Assembly: GCA_023424095.1 (NCBI GenBank) | Contig: JAFAEG010000001.1 | Span: 1-43,165 of the forward strand | Source of the DNA: Pseudomonadota bacterium | GTDB lineage: Bacteria; Pseudomonadota; Alphaproteobacteria; Sphingomonadales; Sphingomonadaceae | Direction of reading: 5' to 3' | Length of the DNA stretch: 43,165 nt | Shown here: positions 31,097 through 40,788 of the stretch, in pieces | How positions within the stretch are numbered: the first letter of the stretch is position 1 | Layout: every line of letters begins with the position of its first letter | Notes under the pieces: generated by a model | The model's input: only the letters and a program-made list of their open reading frames with translations | Told to the model about the DNA's origin: nothing | Database searches by the model: none | Program-made: the position numbers and the translations under genes

Positions 31097-32521
31097 GTGG
31101 CGACTCAGCCCAAAGACGCGTTCGACGATTATGTGATTGCCGACCTCTCCCTCGCCGGTTTCGGCCGCAAGGAGATCGAGATCGCCGAGACCGAAATGCC
31201 AGGCCTGATGGCGCTGCGCGAGGAATTCGGCGCGGCCAAGCCCCTGAAGGGCGCACGCATCACCGGTTCGCTGCACATGACGATCCAGACCGCGGTGCTG
31301 ATCGAGACGCTGGCCGAGCTGGGCGCCGAACTGCGCTGGGCGACCTGCAACATCTTCTCGACCCAAGACCATGCCGCCGCCGCGATCGCCGCGTCGGGCG
31401 TGCCGGTCTTCGCCGTGAAGGGCGAGACGCTCGAGGAATATTGGGATTATGTGATCCGCATCTTCGACTGGAGCACCCAGGAGAATCCCGAGCAGACCTG
31501 CAACCTGATCCTCGACGATGGCGGCGACGCCACCATGTTCGCGCTCTGGGGCGCGCGCGTCGAGGCCGGCGAAGAGCTGTTCACGCCGGACAATGAGGAA
31601 GAGGAAATCTTCGTCGCCACGCTGAAGCGCTTCCTGGCCGAGCGTCCGGGCTACCTCACCAAGACCGTTGCCGCGATCAAGGGCGTCTCGGAAGAGACCA
31701 CCACCGGCGTCCACCGGCTCTATGAGCTGGCCAAGAAGGGCAAGCTGCCTTTCCCGGCGATCAACGTGAACGACAGCGTCACCAAGTCGAAGTTCGACAA
31801 TCTCTACGGCTGCAAGGAATCGCTGGTCGACGCCATCCGCCGTGCCACCGACGTCATGCTGGCCGGCAAGGTCGCCGTGGTTGCCGGCTTCGGTGATGTC
31901 GGCAAGGGCAGCGCCGCCTCGCTCCGCAACGGCGGCGCCCGCGTGCTGGTGACCGAAGTCGACCCGATCTGCGCGCTGCAGGCGGCGATGGAAGGCTATG
32001 AAGTCGTGACGATGGAAGACGCGGCCACCCGCGCCGACATTTTCGTCACCGCCACCGGCAATATGGACGTGCTGACGCTCGACCATATGCGGGCGATGAA
32101 GAATATGGCGATTGTCTGCAACATCGGCCATTTCGACAGCGAGATTCAGATCGCGGCGCTGAACAATATGAAGTGGACCGAGATCAAGCCGCAGGTGGAC
32201 GAGGTCGAGTTCCCGGACGGCAAGAAGATCATCGTGCTGGCCAAGGGCCGCCTCGTGAACCTCGGTTGCGCGACCGGCCATCCGAGCTTCGTGATGAGCT
32301 CGTCCTTCACCAACCAGGTGCTGGCGCAGATCGAACTTTGGACCAAGTCGGAAACTTACGGCAATGACGTCTATGTCCTGCCGAAGCATCTGGACGAGAA
32401 GGTAGCGGCGCTTCACCTGGAGAAGCTCGGCGTGAAGCTGACCACGCTGAACCAGAAGCAGGCCGATTATATCGGCGTGCCGGTGGCCGGCCCGTTCAAG
32501 CCCGAGCATTACCGCTACTAA
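31097..32521 (+). CDS. ahcY: Adenosylhomocysteinase
   Basis: Reversible NAD-dependent hydrolysis of S-adenosylhomocysteine to adenosine and homocysteine, relieving product inhibition of methyltransferases. 474 residues. Conserved blocks: GSLHMTIQTAVLIETL, WATCNIFSTQDHAAAAI, the NAD-binding GFGDVGKGSAAS, NIGHFDSEI and the C-terminal PFKPEHYRY. GTG 31097 is preceded by AGGAG. A SahR-like palindrome lies in the promoter region and a terminator after the gene. Confidence 0.98.
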   Translation: MATQPKDAFDDYVIADLSLAGFGRKEIEIAETEMPGLMALREEFGAAKPLKGARITGSLHMTIQTAVLIETLAELGAELRWATCNIFSTQDHAAAAIAASGVPVFAVKGETLEEYWDYVIRIFDWSTQENPEQTCNLILDDGGDATMFALWGARVEAGEELFTPDNEEEEIFVATLKRFLAERPGYLTKTVAAIKGVSEETTTGVHRLYELAKKGKLPFPAINVNDSVTKSKFDNLYGCKESLVDAIRRATDVMLAGKVAVVAGFGDVGKGSAASLRNGGARVLVTEVDPICALQAAMEGYEVVTMEDAATRADIFVTATGNMDVLTLDHMRAMKNMAIVCNIGHFDSEIQIAALNNMKWTEIKPQVDEVEFPDGKKIIVLAKGRLVNLGCATGHPSFVMSSSFTNQVLAQIELWTKSETYGNDVYVLPKHLDEKVAALHLEKLGVKLTTLNQKQADYIGVPVAGPFKPEHYRY

Positions 32522-32566
32522 GCGCCGGCCCGGTCGCGAAAGCGGCCGGCCGTTGTGCTGAATTCT

Positions 32567-32599
32567 GGCCCGGTCCCCGCAAGGGGGCCGGGCCTTATT
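32567..32599 (+). terminator. Terminator after ahcY
   Basis: GGCCCGGTCCCC-GCAA-GGGGGCCGGGCC followed by TTATT. Another GC-rich hairpin with a GAAA loop lies just before (32525-32551). The TTATT end overlaps the 3' end of the convergent aspartyl-hydroxylase gene. Confidence 0.75.
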
Positions 32600-33743
32600 C
32601 CAGGGCGTAGGCGCCGAACAGCGCGCCGACCTCGCGCTTTTCCTGCTCGCTGAGCTCGGGGCGCCAGATATCGAAGATCAGGACGACGCGATCCTGATCG
32701 CTGTCGTTCCAGGCCTCATGTTCGATGGAATCGTCGAAGACGAGGATCTTGCCTTCCTCCCATTCCCTTGTCTCGTTGCCGACCCGGAAACGGCAGTCGG
32801 GCGGAACGATGAGGGGTAGATGGCAGACCAGGCGCGTGTTGTGCGTGCCGGTGTGCGGGGCGATCCGCGCGCCCGCGCGCAGCAATGAGAACATCACGGT
32901 CGGCGAATTGGGGATCTGGGGCAGGGGAGCGGACTGCACCGCCTGCCAGGTCACGGGACATTGCGCGATCGCCTCTTCGAAGCGCGCGCCATTCTCGCAC
33001 AGAAAGAAGGCGCTCCAGTCCTTATTGTCGGCAAGCGGACTGTCGTCGAGCCGCGGCCGGTTCGCATCGGTGCGGATATAGGGCCGGAAGCCGTCGAGAC
33101 CCGCTGCCAGCAAGCCTTTGAGTTCCTTGCGAATATCATCCGCAGCGGCTTCGATCGCGGGCACCCATGAAAAGTCCGCCGGCTCGAAGAATTGGACGTG
33201 CGGGAGCTCGGGGAAGAAATAGCCCGTCGGCTCCTGCGTATAGACCGTCCTGGTCCCCGAAAGGATGTCGAGCGAGTGCTGGAAGCGCCTGCTGCGCTGT
33301 TCCGGGGGCAAGCCGCTTGCCGTAAAGAAGGTTTCGCGCCGTTCCAGACGACGGGCATCGAGGTCCGCCGCCGCAGCTTCCGCGCGGCGCAACTCCGCTG
33401 CCAGATCGTCGGGCAATTGCTGCCCGACGGCGAGGCTCATGGCGCTTTTGTAGAAACCGAGCGCGGAGCCTTCATCGCCGGCCTGGAGGCGGCAATCGGC
33501 TTTCATGATCCGGCCGCGAACGGTGCGCGGATCCAGCGCGAGGAGGGAGTCGAGGGCGGCTTCTTTGCCTTCGAGGTCACCCAGCCCGTGGCAGGCGGTG
33601 GCGAGGAGCAGCCAGATCTGATTGTTCGCCCGGCCGGTCTGCGTGATCGTTTCAAACCGCGTCTTCGCTTCGGCCGGCCGGCCTTGCTGCAGCGCAGTCA
33701 CACCCTCGACGATCAGGCGCTGGGCCGCTTCATTGGTTAGCAT
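32595..33743 (-). CDS. TPR and aspartyl/asparaginyl beta-hydroxylase protein
   Basis: 382 residues. The N-terminal ~115 residues are tetratricopeptide-like (GRPAEAKTRFETITQTGRANNQIWLLLATACHG and similar helices). The C-terminal AspH domain (about 185-370) has the iron-binding histidines in APHTGTHNTRL and DDSIEHEAWN, then VVLIFDIWRPELS. Expected to hydroxylate protein Asp/Asn or another substrate with 2-oxoglutarate; the target is unknown. The gene lies 161 bp downstream of a TonB receptor on the same strand, after a terminator, which suggests an association with that receptor's substrate handling. Confidence 0.9.
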   Translation of the reverse strand: MLTNEAAQRLIVEGVTALQQGRPAEAKTRFETITQTGRANNQIWLLLATACHGLGDLEGKEAALDSLLALDPRTVRGRIMKADCRLQAGDEGSALGFYKSAMSLAVGQQLPDDLAAELRRAEAAAADLDARRLERRETFFTASGLPPEQRSRRFQHSLDILSGTRTVYTQEPTGYFFPELPHVQFFEPADFSWVPAIEAAADDIRKELKGLLAAGLDGFRPYIRTDANRPRLDDSPLADNKDWSAFFLCENGARFEEAIAQCPVTWQAVQSAPLPQIPNSPTVMFSLLRAGARIAPHTGTHNTRLVCHLPLIVPPDCRFRVGNETREWEEGKILVFDDSIEHEAWNDSDQDRVVLIFDIWRPELSEQEKREVGALFGAYALE

Positions 33744-33850
33744 ATCACGACCTTATTGCAGAAGGTCCGGCCTGCAACCGGCACCGCTCAGCCTAGTGAG
33801 CGAATGCTTGCTGTCCAGATTTGCGGCTTCTGAATTCTTTCGCGCAAAGA

Positions 33851-33882
33851 AAAAGGGTGCCCGAGACAAGTCCCGGACACCC
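33851..33882 (-). terminator. Terminator of the minus-strand TonB receptor gene
   Basis: On the minus strand a 12-bp stem GGGUGUCCGGGA / UCUCGGGCACCC with two G-U pairs and a CUUG loop, then UUUUUC. The wobble pairs form only on this strand, which assigns the direction. It lies 22 bp after the receptor stop. Confidence 0.88.
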
Positions 33883-33904
33883 CTTAAAAGTCAGTGGTTC
33901 AGCT

Positions 33905-36900
33905 TTAGAAGCGGACGCGAGCGCCAGCGTAGAAGCTACGACCACGATAATCGTAGATCGCGGTGCCGACGCCCGTGCCGGTGGTACCCAGCGGCGGGAG
34001 CTGATTGAAGATGTTGTCCACACCGAAGTAGAAGCGCAGGCCCCGGTCGCTGTCACGCGCGCCGGTTTCCGAACCGATGTTCCATTCGAAGCGGATGTCC
34101 GAATAGGTGATCACCGGATAGGCTTCCGGGCTGGCGGCATCGATGTTCGAAGCCGGCAGGCCGTTGATGCCATCGCGAACCGCTTCGTAGGCGACCAGCA
34201 GCTGCTGACCGATGTAACGGAGGCGGTAACCGAAGGTGAAGTTCCGGTAACCCAGGTCGATGTCGAAGCGGAATTCGTCCTCGGGATCGCCAACTTCGCC
34301 GAGAATGCGATTCTCGAAGTTCGGGTTGGTCGGATCCTCGAAGTTGCTCCGCTTCAGGGTGTGCACGTAGATCAGGTTGGCGCCCAGACGGACGTCCTGA
34401 CCGATACGGGTACGGTATTGCAGGTTGAAGTCGATGCCCTGAGCTTCGCGCTTTGCGAAGTTCAGCGGTGCCACGATCAACGAGTTACCTAGGACGGCAC
34501 CCGGCTGCTCACCATTCGGCCCCAGGCCCGGACCCTGCCAACGCTGGAAGGCGGTGCAGAACACGTTCGGCTGGGGAAGATCGACGCAGTTGTTGAGAAT
34601 GACCTGCGCGCCGACGCTCGAGATGATGTCGTTCACGGTGATGTTGTAATAGTCGACCGAGAACGCGAAGCCCGGGAGGAAGCGCGGCTGGATCACCGCA
34701 CCCAGGGTGTAGGAGTCGGACGATTCGGCCGCCAGGTTCGGGTTCGAACCGCTGACGATCGGCAGCGAGGCCGAGACGCTCGGCAGGTTGCCGAGGTTAC
34801 CGGCACCGACCGAGTTGGTGCAGTTGGTGCGACGCAGGGCCGAACCACTGTTGATCGCCACGACGTTACACGGATCGACGATGCCGTTCGCGAAGTTCGG
34901 GACCAGCGGGAAGCCGGTTTCCGAGACGTTCGGCGCACGAACCGCGCGGGCGTAGTTACCGCGGATGCGGATGTCCCGGATCGGGGACCATTGCACGCCG
35001 CCGTTATAGGCCCACACGGTGCCGGTGCCGCCACCATAGTCGGACACGCGAGCCGCGCCGGTCACCGTCAGCTCGTGGAAGAAGGGCATTTCGGCAAGCA
35101 GCGGGATCTGGAGTTCGCCGAACGCTTCCTTCACTTCGAAGGTGGGCGGAGCGAAGACCGGGATCGAGACGCCGTTGTTGAAGCCCTGCGTCGTCACAGC
35201 ATCCTGCTGATAGAACGCCTTCTCGCGACGATATTCACCGCCGATCGCGAAGCGGACCGGACCACCGGGCAGTTCGAACAGCTGGCTCAGGTCGCCCGAG
35301 ACGAAGGCCTGACCGACGAGCTGCTCCAGGCTGGCTTCGGCAGAGAAGGTGCTGCTGAAGTAATCGATCGCAGCGCGGTTATCGGGCTGACCGAACGGGT
35401 TGTAGGGACGGCAGGCCGCGATGTCGGCGGCCAGGCGAGCCTGGTTCGCCGCGCGGTTGGCAGCCGCAACCGGATCGGTGCGCTGATCGACGATGGCCGC
35501 GGCCGGATCGAACTGCGAGCGGCACTGGATCTCGCCCGTGATCGGGTTGCGACCAGCGTCCATCGCCAGCGAGAAGCGCTGACGATCGATGAAGCCGTTC
35601 GTGACCTGCGACTGATCGAAGCGGCCATAATTGACCGAGACTTCATAGTTCCAGTCGGTATTGAACGTGCCGCGAACGCCGAGCACGCCACGATAGGTGT
35701 CGCGCTGGAAGTCTTCGTCACGCAGACCGACGTCGAGCAGGTTCTTCGCCAGGATGAAGCGATAGGTGCCGGCTGCGATTTCGGCCTGCTGAGCCGCGGT
35801 GAGGTTACCGCCGGCCGGGCACTGCACGGTCAGGCTGGTGTTACAACCCGACGCGAGGATCAGGTTCGACAGCAGGGTCCGGTCCGCAGGAGCGAGGAAC
35901 GGGTTGTCCAGCCGCGGGCGTTCGCGGAAGTCACCGATATTGCCCTGGTTGCCCGAGCCGGTCTGGATGAACGACGGACCGGCATTGTTGCCGAGCGCCA
36001 TGACCCGATTGAACTTGGCCTCCAAGAAGACTTCGAACGCCGGGCTGAATTCAAAGCGGCTGAGGAGGTTGAAGTTGTAACGCTCGAGCGACGGCAGAAC
36101 CGACAGCGTGTTGGCTTCGCGGCCGGTCTGGCCGTTGCCGCCAATGCGGCTGGCGTTGATGCCGGTGCCGAAGCGGGCGCCGGTCTGCTCGAGCAGAGCG
36201 CCGCTGCCGTCAAAGATGTACGTGCAGTTGAACGGCGCGCCGGCATTGTTGCTCGGGCCGTTGTTGGACAGCGTCGCATTGCCGCACAGCGCGTTCGCGC
36301 CGGTGCGCTGGTTGATCGGGATCAGGCCGAACGGGTGGATCGTGCCGCTGCGAACGTCGCTCAGGAACACGGCATCCGGGAAGCCGTCGCTGCCATTCGG
36401 GAGACCGCCGACGTCGGCATCGACGGTGAACAGGCCTTCGTTCTTGCGGAACCACGGCACGTCCGACGCGAAGACGCGATCGGTGGTCGAATATTCGCCG
36501 TGCAGGGTGATGTTACCACGACCCTCGGCGAAGTTCTGGCCGGCCAGGATCGAGGCGTATTGCGACGCACCGAAGCCGGCGCCGGTGACGCTGGCGGAAC
36601 CGCGCACCTGGATACCGTCATAGGAACGGCGCAGGACGAAGTTGACCACGCCCGCGATGGCGTCGGAGCCGTAAACGGCCGAGTTACCGCCGGTGACGAT
36701 GTCGACGCGCTCGATCAGGTCGTTCGGAATGGAGCTGACGTCCGGCGAAACGGCGTTCGCGAGGATGTCGGCCGGAACGTGGCGACGGCCGTTGACCAGC
36801 ACCAGGGTGCGGGCGGTGCCGAGGCCGCGAAGATCGAGCAGGTTCAGACCCGCGATGCCGATGCCCGCCCCCGGGTTCTGCTGCGCGAAGGTGCTGCGCA

Positions 36901-37228
36901 GCTGCGGCATGTCGTTCAGCAGCTGACCGACGTTCTGCTCGCTGGTCTGGAAGATCGCTTCGCCGCCAACCGAGGTGATCGGCACGTCGGCAGTGACGTT
37001 CGGGTTGCGAATGCGCGAACCGGTGACGACCATGGTGCCTTCAGGCGCGACCGGGTCGGCTGCGGGCGGGGCGCAATCCGGATCGTTCGGATCGTTCGGG
37101 TCGCAATTGGGCTGAGCCGCATCGGCGGTCACCGAGCCTTGCGCCAGAGCGGGGTTCGCGAAGGCCATGGCCAGTCCGATAAAGGACGCCGACCCCAGCG
37201 CCGCGCGACGGAAATTAAGTGTTCTCAT
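33905..37228 (-). CDS. TonB-dependent receptor (1107 residues)
   Basis: Outer-membrane active transporter energised by TonB-ExbBD. It has a signal peptide (AMAFANPALAQ, cleavage near 30), an unusual Asp/Pro-rich linker with two cysteines (NCDPNDPNDPDC), the GTMVVTGSRIRNP box, a plug domain (about 75-230, ending SAVYGSDAIAGVVNFVLRRSYDG) and a long beta barrel ending in the terminal Phe of YAGARVRF. The substrate is unknown; this receptor class takes up carbohydrates, peptides or chelates in sphingomonads. Divergent from another receptor of similar build, and followed by its own terminator and the aspartyl-hydroxylase gene. Confidence 0.95.
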   Translation of the reverse strand: MRTLNFRRAALGSASFIGLAMAFANPALAQGSVTADAAQPNCDPNDPNDPDCAPPAADPVAPEGTMVVTGSRIRNPNVTADVPITSVGGEAIFQTSEQNVGQLLNDMPQLRSTFAQQNPGAGIGIAGLNLLDLRGLGTARTLVLVNGRRHVPADILANAVSPDVSSIPNDLIERVDIVTGGNSAVYGSDAIAGVVNFVLRRSYDGIQVRGSASVTGAGFGASQYASILAGQNFAEGRGNITLHGEYSTTDRVFASDVPWFRKNEGLFTVDADVGGLPNGSDGFPDAVFLSDVRSGTIHPFGLIPINQRTGANALCGNATLSNNGPSNNAGAPFNCTYIFDGSGALLEQTGARFGTGINASRIGGNGQTGREANTLSVLPSLERYNFNLLSRFEFSPAFEVFLEAKFNRVMALGNNAGPSFIQTGSGNQGNIGDFRERPRLDNPFLAPADRTLLSNLILASGCNTSLTVQCPAGGNLTAAQQAEIAAGTYRFILAKNLLDVGLRDEDFQRDTYRGVLGVRGTFNTDWNYEVSVNYGRFDQSQVTNGFIDRQRFSLAMDAGRNPITGEIQCRSQFDPAAAIVDQRTDPVAAANRAANQARLAADIAACRPYNPFGQPDNRAAIDYFSSTFSAEASLEQLVGQAFVSGDLSQLFELPGGPVRFAIGGEYRREKAFYQQDAVTTQGFNNGVSIPVFAPPTFEVKEAFGELQIPLLAEMPFFHELTVTGAARVSDYGGGTGTVWAYNGGVQWSPIRDIRIRGNYARAVRAPNVSETGFPLVPNFANGIVDPCNVVAINSGSALRRTNCTNSVGAGNLGNLPSVSASLPIVSGSNPNLAAESSDSYTLGAVIQPRFLPGFAFSVDYYNITVNDIISSVGAQVILNNCVDLPQPNVFCTAFQRWQGPGLGPNGEQPGAVLGNSLIVAPLNFAKREAQGIDFNLQYRTRIGQDVRLGANLIYVHTLKRSNFEDPTNPNFENRILGEVGDPEDEFRFDIDLGYRNFTFGYRLRYIGQQLLVAYEAVRDGINGLPASNIDAASPEAYPVITYSDIRFEWNIGSETGARDSDRGLRFYFGVDNIFNQLPPLGTTGTGVGTAIYDYRGRSFYAGARVRF

Positions 37229-37658
37229 CCCTGTTATGCCTTTCCCCAGTGGGCTTTAATGCCGAAAGCAGCGGACATCCCTGACCGGAACGGCCGTGCA
37301 AGCAAAGGAAATTGGCCGTTTCCCTAGGAGAAAGTTAGCTGGTGTCGCGATTCTGCAACACGGTGTGACTGCCCCGTAGGGGCTTGGGCGTGCCCGGACC
37401 GCACCGGGGAGCGAGTGAGCAGGTGCAACAGGCCAAAGTTGATCGAAAGTGACGTATCGAGGCAACACACTGCGCCAGGTTTTTTCGCGAACTGATTGAA
37501 ATCAATGCGTATCGTTCGTCGCCTTCCCTAAGCGCGTCCCCCGACCTTGCGCCGACCTCCACCCCCGGCCGCAAGTTTCAATCGGCATCACGTTTCGAGG
37601 CTGAAATCCCCGTTTCAGCCTGGGGACCCGTGCGTCCAAATTGCGGAGATCAGTCTAA
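37229..37658. other. Divergent control region between two TonB receptor genes
   Basis: 430 bp without a gene; it should hold both promoters. Two structured sites are visible. AACGGCC (37289-37295) and GGCCGTT (37314-37320) flank a 18-bp loop in the minus-gene leader. AGGCTGAAA (37598-37606) and TTTCAGCCT (37613-37621) form a 9-bp stem in the plus-gene leader, 38 bp before its start. An AT-richer stretch around 37490-37510 (ATTGAAATCAAT) could be an operator or promoter element. No iron-box consensus is evident. Confidence 0.6.
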
Positions 37659-40600
37659 ATGCGAACTTATCGTCAGCTCCTGCTCACCTCGTCGCTGCTT
37701 ATCGGAGCTGGGACATTCATGGCCGCGCCTGCTTTCGCGCAGGACGTTCAGCCCGAAGCCGACACCGATGCGGCACAGGCGCCCGCCGAAGCCGAGGCTC
37801 CCGCAGCCGAAGGCACAATGGTCGTCACCGGTTCGCGCATTCGCCGCGACGAATTCTCCACGACGGAGCCGGTCACGGTCATCACCAGTGAAGAGATCAC
37901 CCAGGCCGGCTTCAACAGCGCGACCGACGCGCTGCAGAGCAATGCCGTCACCGCCGGTTCCGGCCAGATCAACAACTATTTCGCCGGCTTCGTCACCGAT
38001 GGCGGCACCGGCGCCAACACGCTCGGCCTGCGCGGCCTCGGCCCGGCGCGGACGCTGATCCTGCTGAACGGCCGCCGCCTGTCGCCGGCCGGTACCCGCG
38101 GTTCGGTGCTCGCCGCCGATCTGAACGTGCTGCCGACCTCGATCATTCAGCGCATCGAAGTGCTGAAGGCCGGCGCGTCGTCGGTTTACGGTTCCGACGC
38201 GATCGCCGGCGTGGTGAACATCATCACCGACCGCCGCGTGCGCGGCCTGGCGCTCGAGGCGCAGGTCAACGTGCCGCAGCACGGCGCCGGCATCGACCGC
38301 CGCCTGGCCGCCACCTTCGGCTTCGGCAATGACCGCCTGAACGTCGTCGGCTCGATCGAGTATCGCAACCGCGAGGGCACCCGCCTGCGCGATGTCGATT
38401 TCGCCAACTGCCCGATCCCCGGCTTCCTGAACGGCGAAGGCAGCGAACTGGGTTCGGGCGATCCGTTCCCGCTCGGCGATCCGCGCAACTGCTTCACGAT
38501 CGACAATGGCGGCGTGACGATCAACACGCTCGGCCTGCCGACCCGCCAGGGCATCGGCCGCACCAGCGGCGCGCTCGGCAACTTCAACCGCTTCGTCCCG
38601 GCTCCCGGCCAGGGCGGCGGCGCGACCCCGGGTTATCTGGGCGTCGGCACCTACGACCGTGACTCGTTCGACCCGGCCAGCCAGGAAGAATATGTCGTCA
38701 CCCCGACCGAGATCTACACCGGCTATCTGTCGGCGACCTACGACCTGAACATGCTGGGCAATGCCGAGCTGTACGGTGAAGTGCTCGCCACCCGCCGCAC
38801 CTCGGAGGCGCCGCTCTACCGTCAGCTCTCGCTCGACTATCTGCGCGGCAGCCCGCTGGTTCCGATCGAGTTCCGCAACGGCCTGTTCGCCAACCCGAAC
38901 GAGACGTCGAGCGGCCAGCAGATCGCGGCCCGCGCCTTCATCGGCTTCGGTCTCACCGATTCGCGGCAGGAAGTGGACTATGTCCGCGCCGGCGCCGGTA
39001 TCCGTGGCGACTTCTTCTTCGACGGCTGGCGTTATGACGTCTACGTCGGCAAGTCGTGGACCGACGGCACGTACGAGATCGAATCGTTCCTGACGGATCG
39101 TCTCTCCAACTCGCTGAACGTCGTGCAGAATCCGGACGGCAGCTTCAGCTGCGTCAGCCAGGCGTCGAACCCGGGCTGCGTCGCTGCGCCGGTGCTGAAT
39201 GCCGACACGATCGGCGGCCGCCTGCCGCAGGCGTTCCGCAACTACATCCTGGCCAACACGATCGGCACGAACAAATTCCGCGAGACGACGGCGGTTGCCG
39301 CCATCGACGGTCCGATCTTCCGGCTGCCGGGCGGCGACGCTCAGCTGGCGGTCGGCGTGGAATATCGTTCGCAGCGGATCGACGACACGCCGGACGTGAA
39401 CGCGATCAACGGCAACCTGCTCGGCCTGACGAGCTCGCTGCCGACCCGCGGCACGGACGCGGTGCGCGAAGGCTTTGCGGAGGTGTTCCTGCCGCTGCTG
39501 GCCGACCGTCCGTTCTTCCACAACCTCAGCATGAACGCGTCGATCCGCTACACGGACTATGATTCGTACGGCAGCGACATCACCTACAAGGTGGCGGGCG
39601 AGTGGGAGTTCTTCCGGGGCTTCGGTATCCGCGGCAGCTATGGCACCTCCTACCGCGCCCCGGCGCTTGCGGAGCAGTTCCTCGGCGCGACCAGCGGCTT
39701 CCTGGGTGCCGGTACCGATCCGTGCGACGGCGATAACTTCCCGGCTGATCCGGCCGATTATTCGCCGAACGACACGATCACTGCGCGTAACTGCGCCGCG
39801 ATCGGGATCGACGTCGCCACCTTCATCCAGAACAACGGCATCACCACCTTCACCCGTGGTGGCGCGGCCTTCGGTCTGGAAGCGGAAACCTCGACCAACT
39901 GGTCGGCCGGTGCGGTCATCCGTCCGCAGCTCGGTTCGTTCGGCTCGTTCAGCTTCGCTGCCGACTATTTCGACGTCACGGTGGAGAATGGTGTGTCGAG
40001 CCTTGGTGCCGGCACGATCCTGAACCGCTGCTACGGCGACACGGCGTTCGATCCGAATGCGGGCTTCTGCCGCTTCGTCACCCGCGATGCGAACAACATC
40101 CTGACGGTGAACAGCGACTATGTGAACCTGTCGACCGACATCGTTCGGGGCGTCGAGTTCAACGCCCGCTTCGCGACGGAGCTGCTGGGTGGCAATTTCA
40201 CCCTCAACGCCAACGTCACGAAGTATTTCGAGCAGTCGTCGCGTCTGTTCCCGGAAGAGTTCCTGACCGATGCGAACGGCACCTATGTGACGCCGGACCT
40301 GGTCGGCTCGTTCGACGCCTCCTACCGGACCGGTCCCGTGACCATCCGTTACGGCCTCGACTGGACCGACAGCAGCTCGGGCACCTATGACCTGTTCGCC
40401 TTCGACGAGCAGACCGGAACGGTGGATGAGGCGCTCGCGCAGCTCTACCGCGACAACTATCTGCTCGAAGTGCCCGACTATTTCCTCCACTCTGCGTCGG
40501 TGCAGTTCAACGTGAGCGATCGGTTCCAGCTGACCGCCGGTGTTCGCAACCTGATGGACACGGCTCCCCCCCGCATCTCCGCGGCGGTGACCGTGCTCGG

Positions 40601-40673
40601 CAACGCGCCGCTCTATTCGGGTTACGATTACCAGGGCCGCACGTTCTTCGTGAACACCCGCTTCGCTTTCTAA
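37659..40673 (+). CDS. TonB-dependent receptor (1004 residues)
   Basis: Outer-membrane transporter. It has a signal peptide (SLLIGAGTFMAAPAFAQ, cleavage near 28), an Ala/Glu/Pro linker (37-50) of the kind that spans toward TonB, the GTMVVTGSRIRRDEF box, and a plug domain to about residue 200 (ASSVYGSDAIAGVVNIITDRRVRG). The beta barrel ends in the signature terminal Phe (TFFVNTRFAF). GGAG upstream of ATG 37659 gives the start. It shares the N-terminal box and plug motifs with the divergent receptor, but the barrels look diverged, so different substrates are likely. Followed by a terminator. Confidence 0.95.
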   Translation: MRTYRQLLLTSSLLIGAGTFMAAPAFAQDVQPEADTDAAQAPAEAEAPAAEGTMVVTGSRIRRDEFSTTEPVTVITSEEITQAGFNSATDALQSNAVTAGSGQINNYFAGFVTDGGTGANTLGLRGLGPARTLILLNGRRLSPAGTRGSVLAADLNVLPTSIIQRIEVLKAGASSVYGSDAIAGVVNIITDRRVRGLALEAQVNVPQHGAGIDRRLAATFGFGNDRLNVVGSIEYRNREGTRLRDVDFANCPIPGFLNGEGSELGSGDPFPLGDPRNCFTIDNGGVTINTLGLPTRQGIGRTSGALGNFNRFVPAPGQGGGATPGYLGVGTYDRDSFDPASQEEYVVTPTEIYTGYLSATYDLNMLGNAELYGEVLATRRTSEAPLYRQLSLDYLRGSPLVPIEFRNGLFANPNETSSGQQIAARAFIGFGLTDSRQEVDYVRAGAGIRGDFFFDGWRYDVYVGKSWTDGTYEIESFLTDRLSNSLNVVQNPDGSFSCVSQASNPGCVAAPVLNADTIGGRLPQAFRNYILANTIGTNKFRETTAVAAIDGPIFRLPGGDAQLAVGVEYRSQRIDDTPDVNAINGNLLGLTSSLPTRGTDAVREGFAEVFLPLLADRPFFHNLSMNASIRYTDYDSYGSDITYKVAGEWEFFRGFGIRGSYGTSYRAPALAEQFLGATSGFLGAGTDPCDGDNFPADPADYSPNDTITARNCAAIGIDVATFIQNNGITTFTRGGAAFGLEAETSTNWSAGAVIRPQLGSFGSFSFAADYFDVTVENGVSSLGAGTILNRCYGDTAFDPNAGFCRFVTRDANNILTVNSDYVNLSTDIVRGVEFNARFATELLGGNFTLNANVTKYFEQSSRLFPEEFLTDANGTYVTPDLVGSFDASYRTGPVTIRYGLDWTDSSSGTYDLFAFDEQTGTVDEALAQLYRDNYLLEVPDYFLHSASVQFNVSDRFQLTAGVRNLMDTAPPRISAAVTVLGNAPLYSGYDYQGRTFFVNTRFAF

Positions 40674-40699
40674 GCGAGACGCGACCCAGACTAACGAGG

Positions 40700-40732
40700 A
40701 GGGCTCCGGGCAACCGGGGCCCTTCTTGTTTT
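40700..40732 (+). terminator. Terminator after the plus-strand TonB receptor gene
   Basis: AGGGCTCCGG-GCAA-CCGGGGCCCT hairpin followed by a T-rich tail (TCTTGTTTT), 26 bp after the stop. Confidence 0.8.
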
Positions 40733-40788
40733 GGGGAGGTTCGCCACGGCCTTTCCGAACGGGTCGAACTGCCCCTAAGAAGGGAGCG

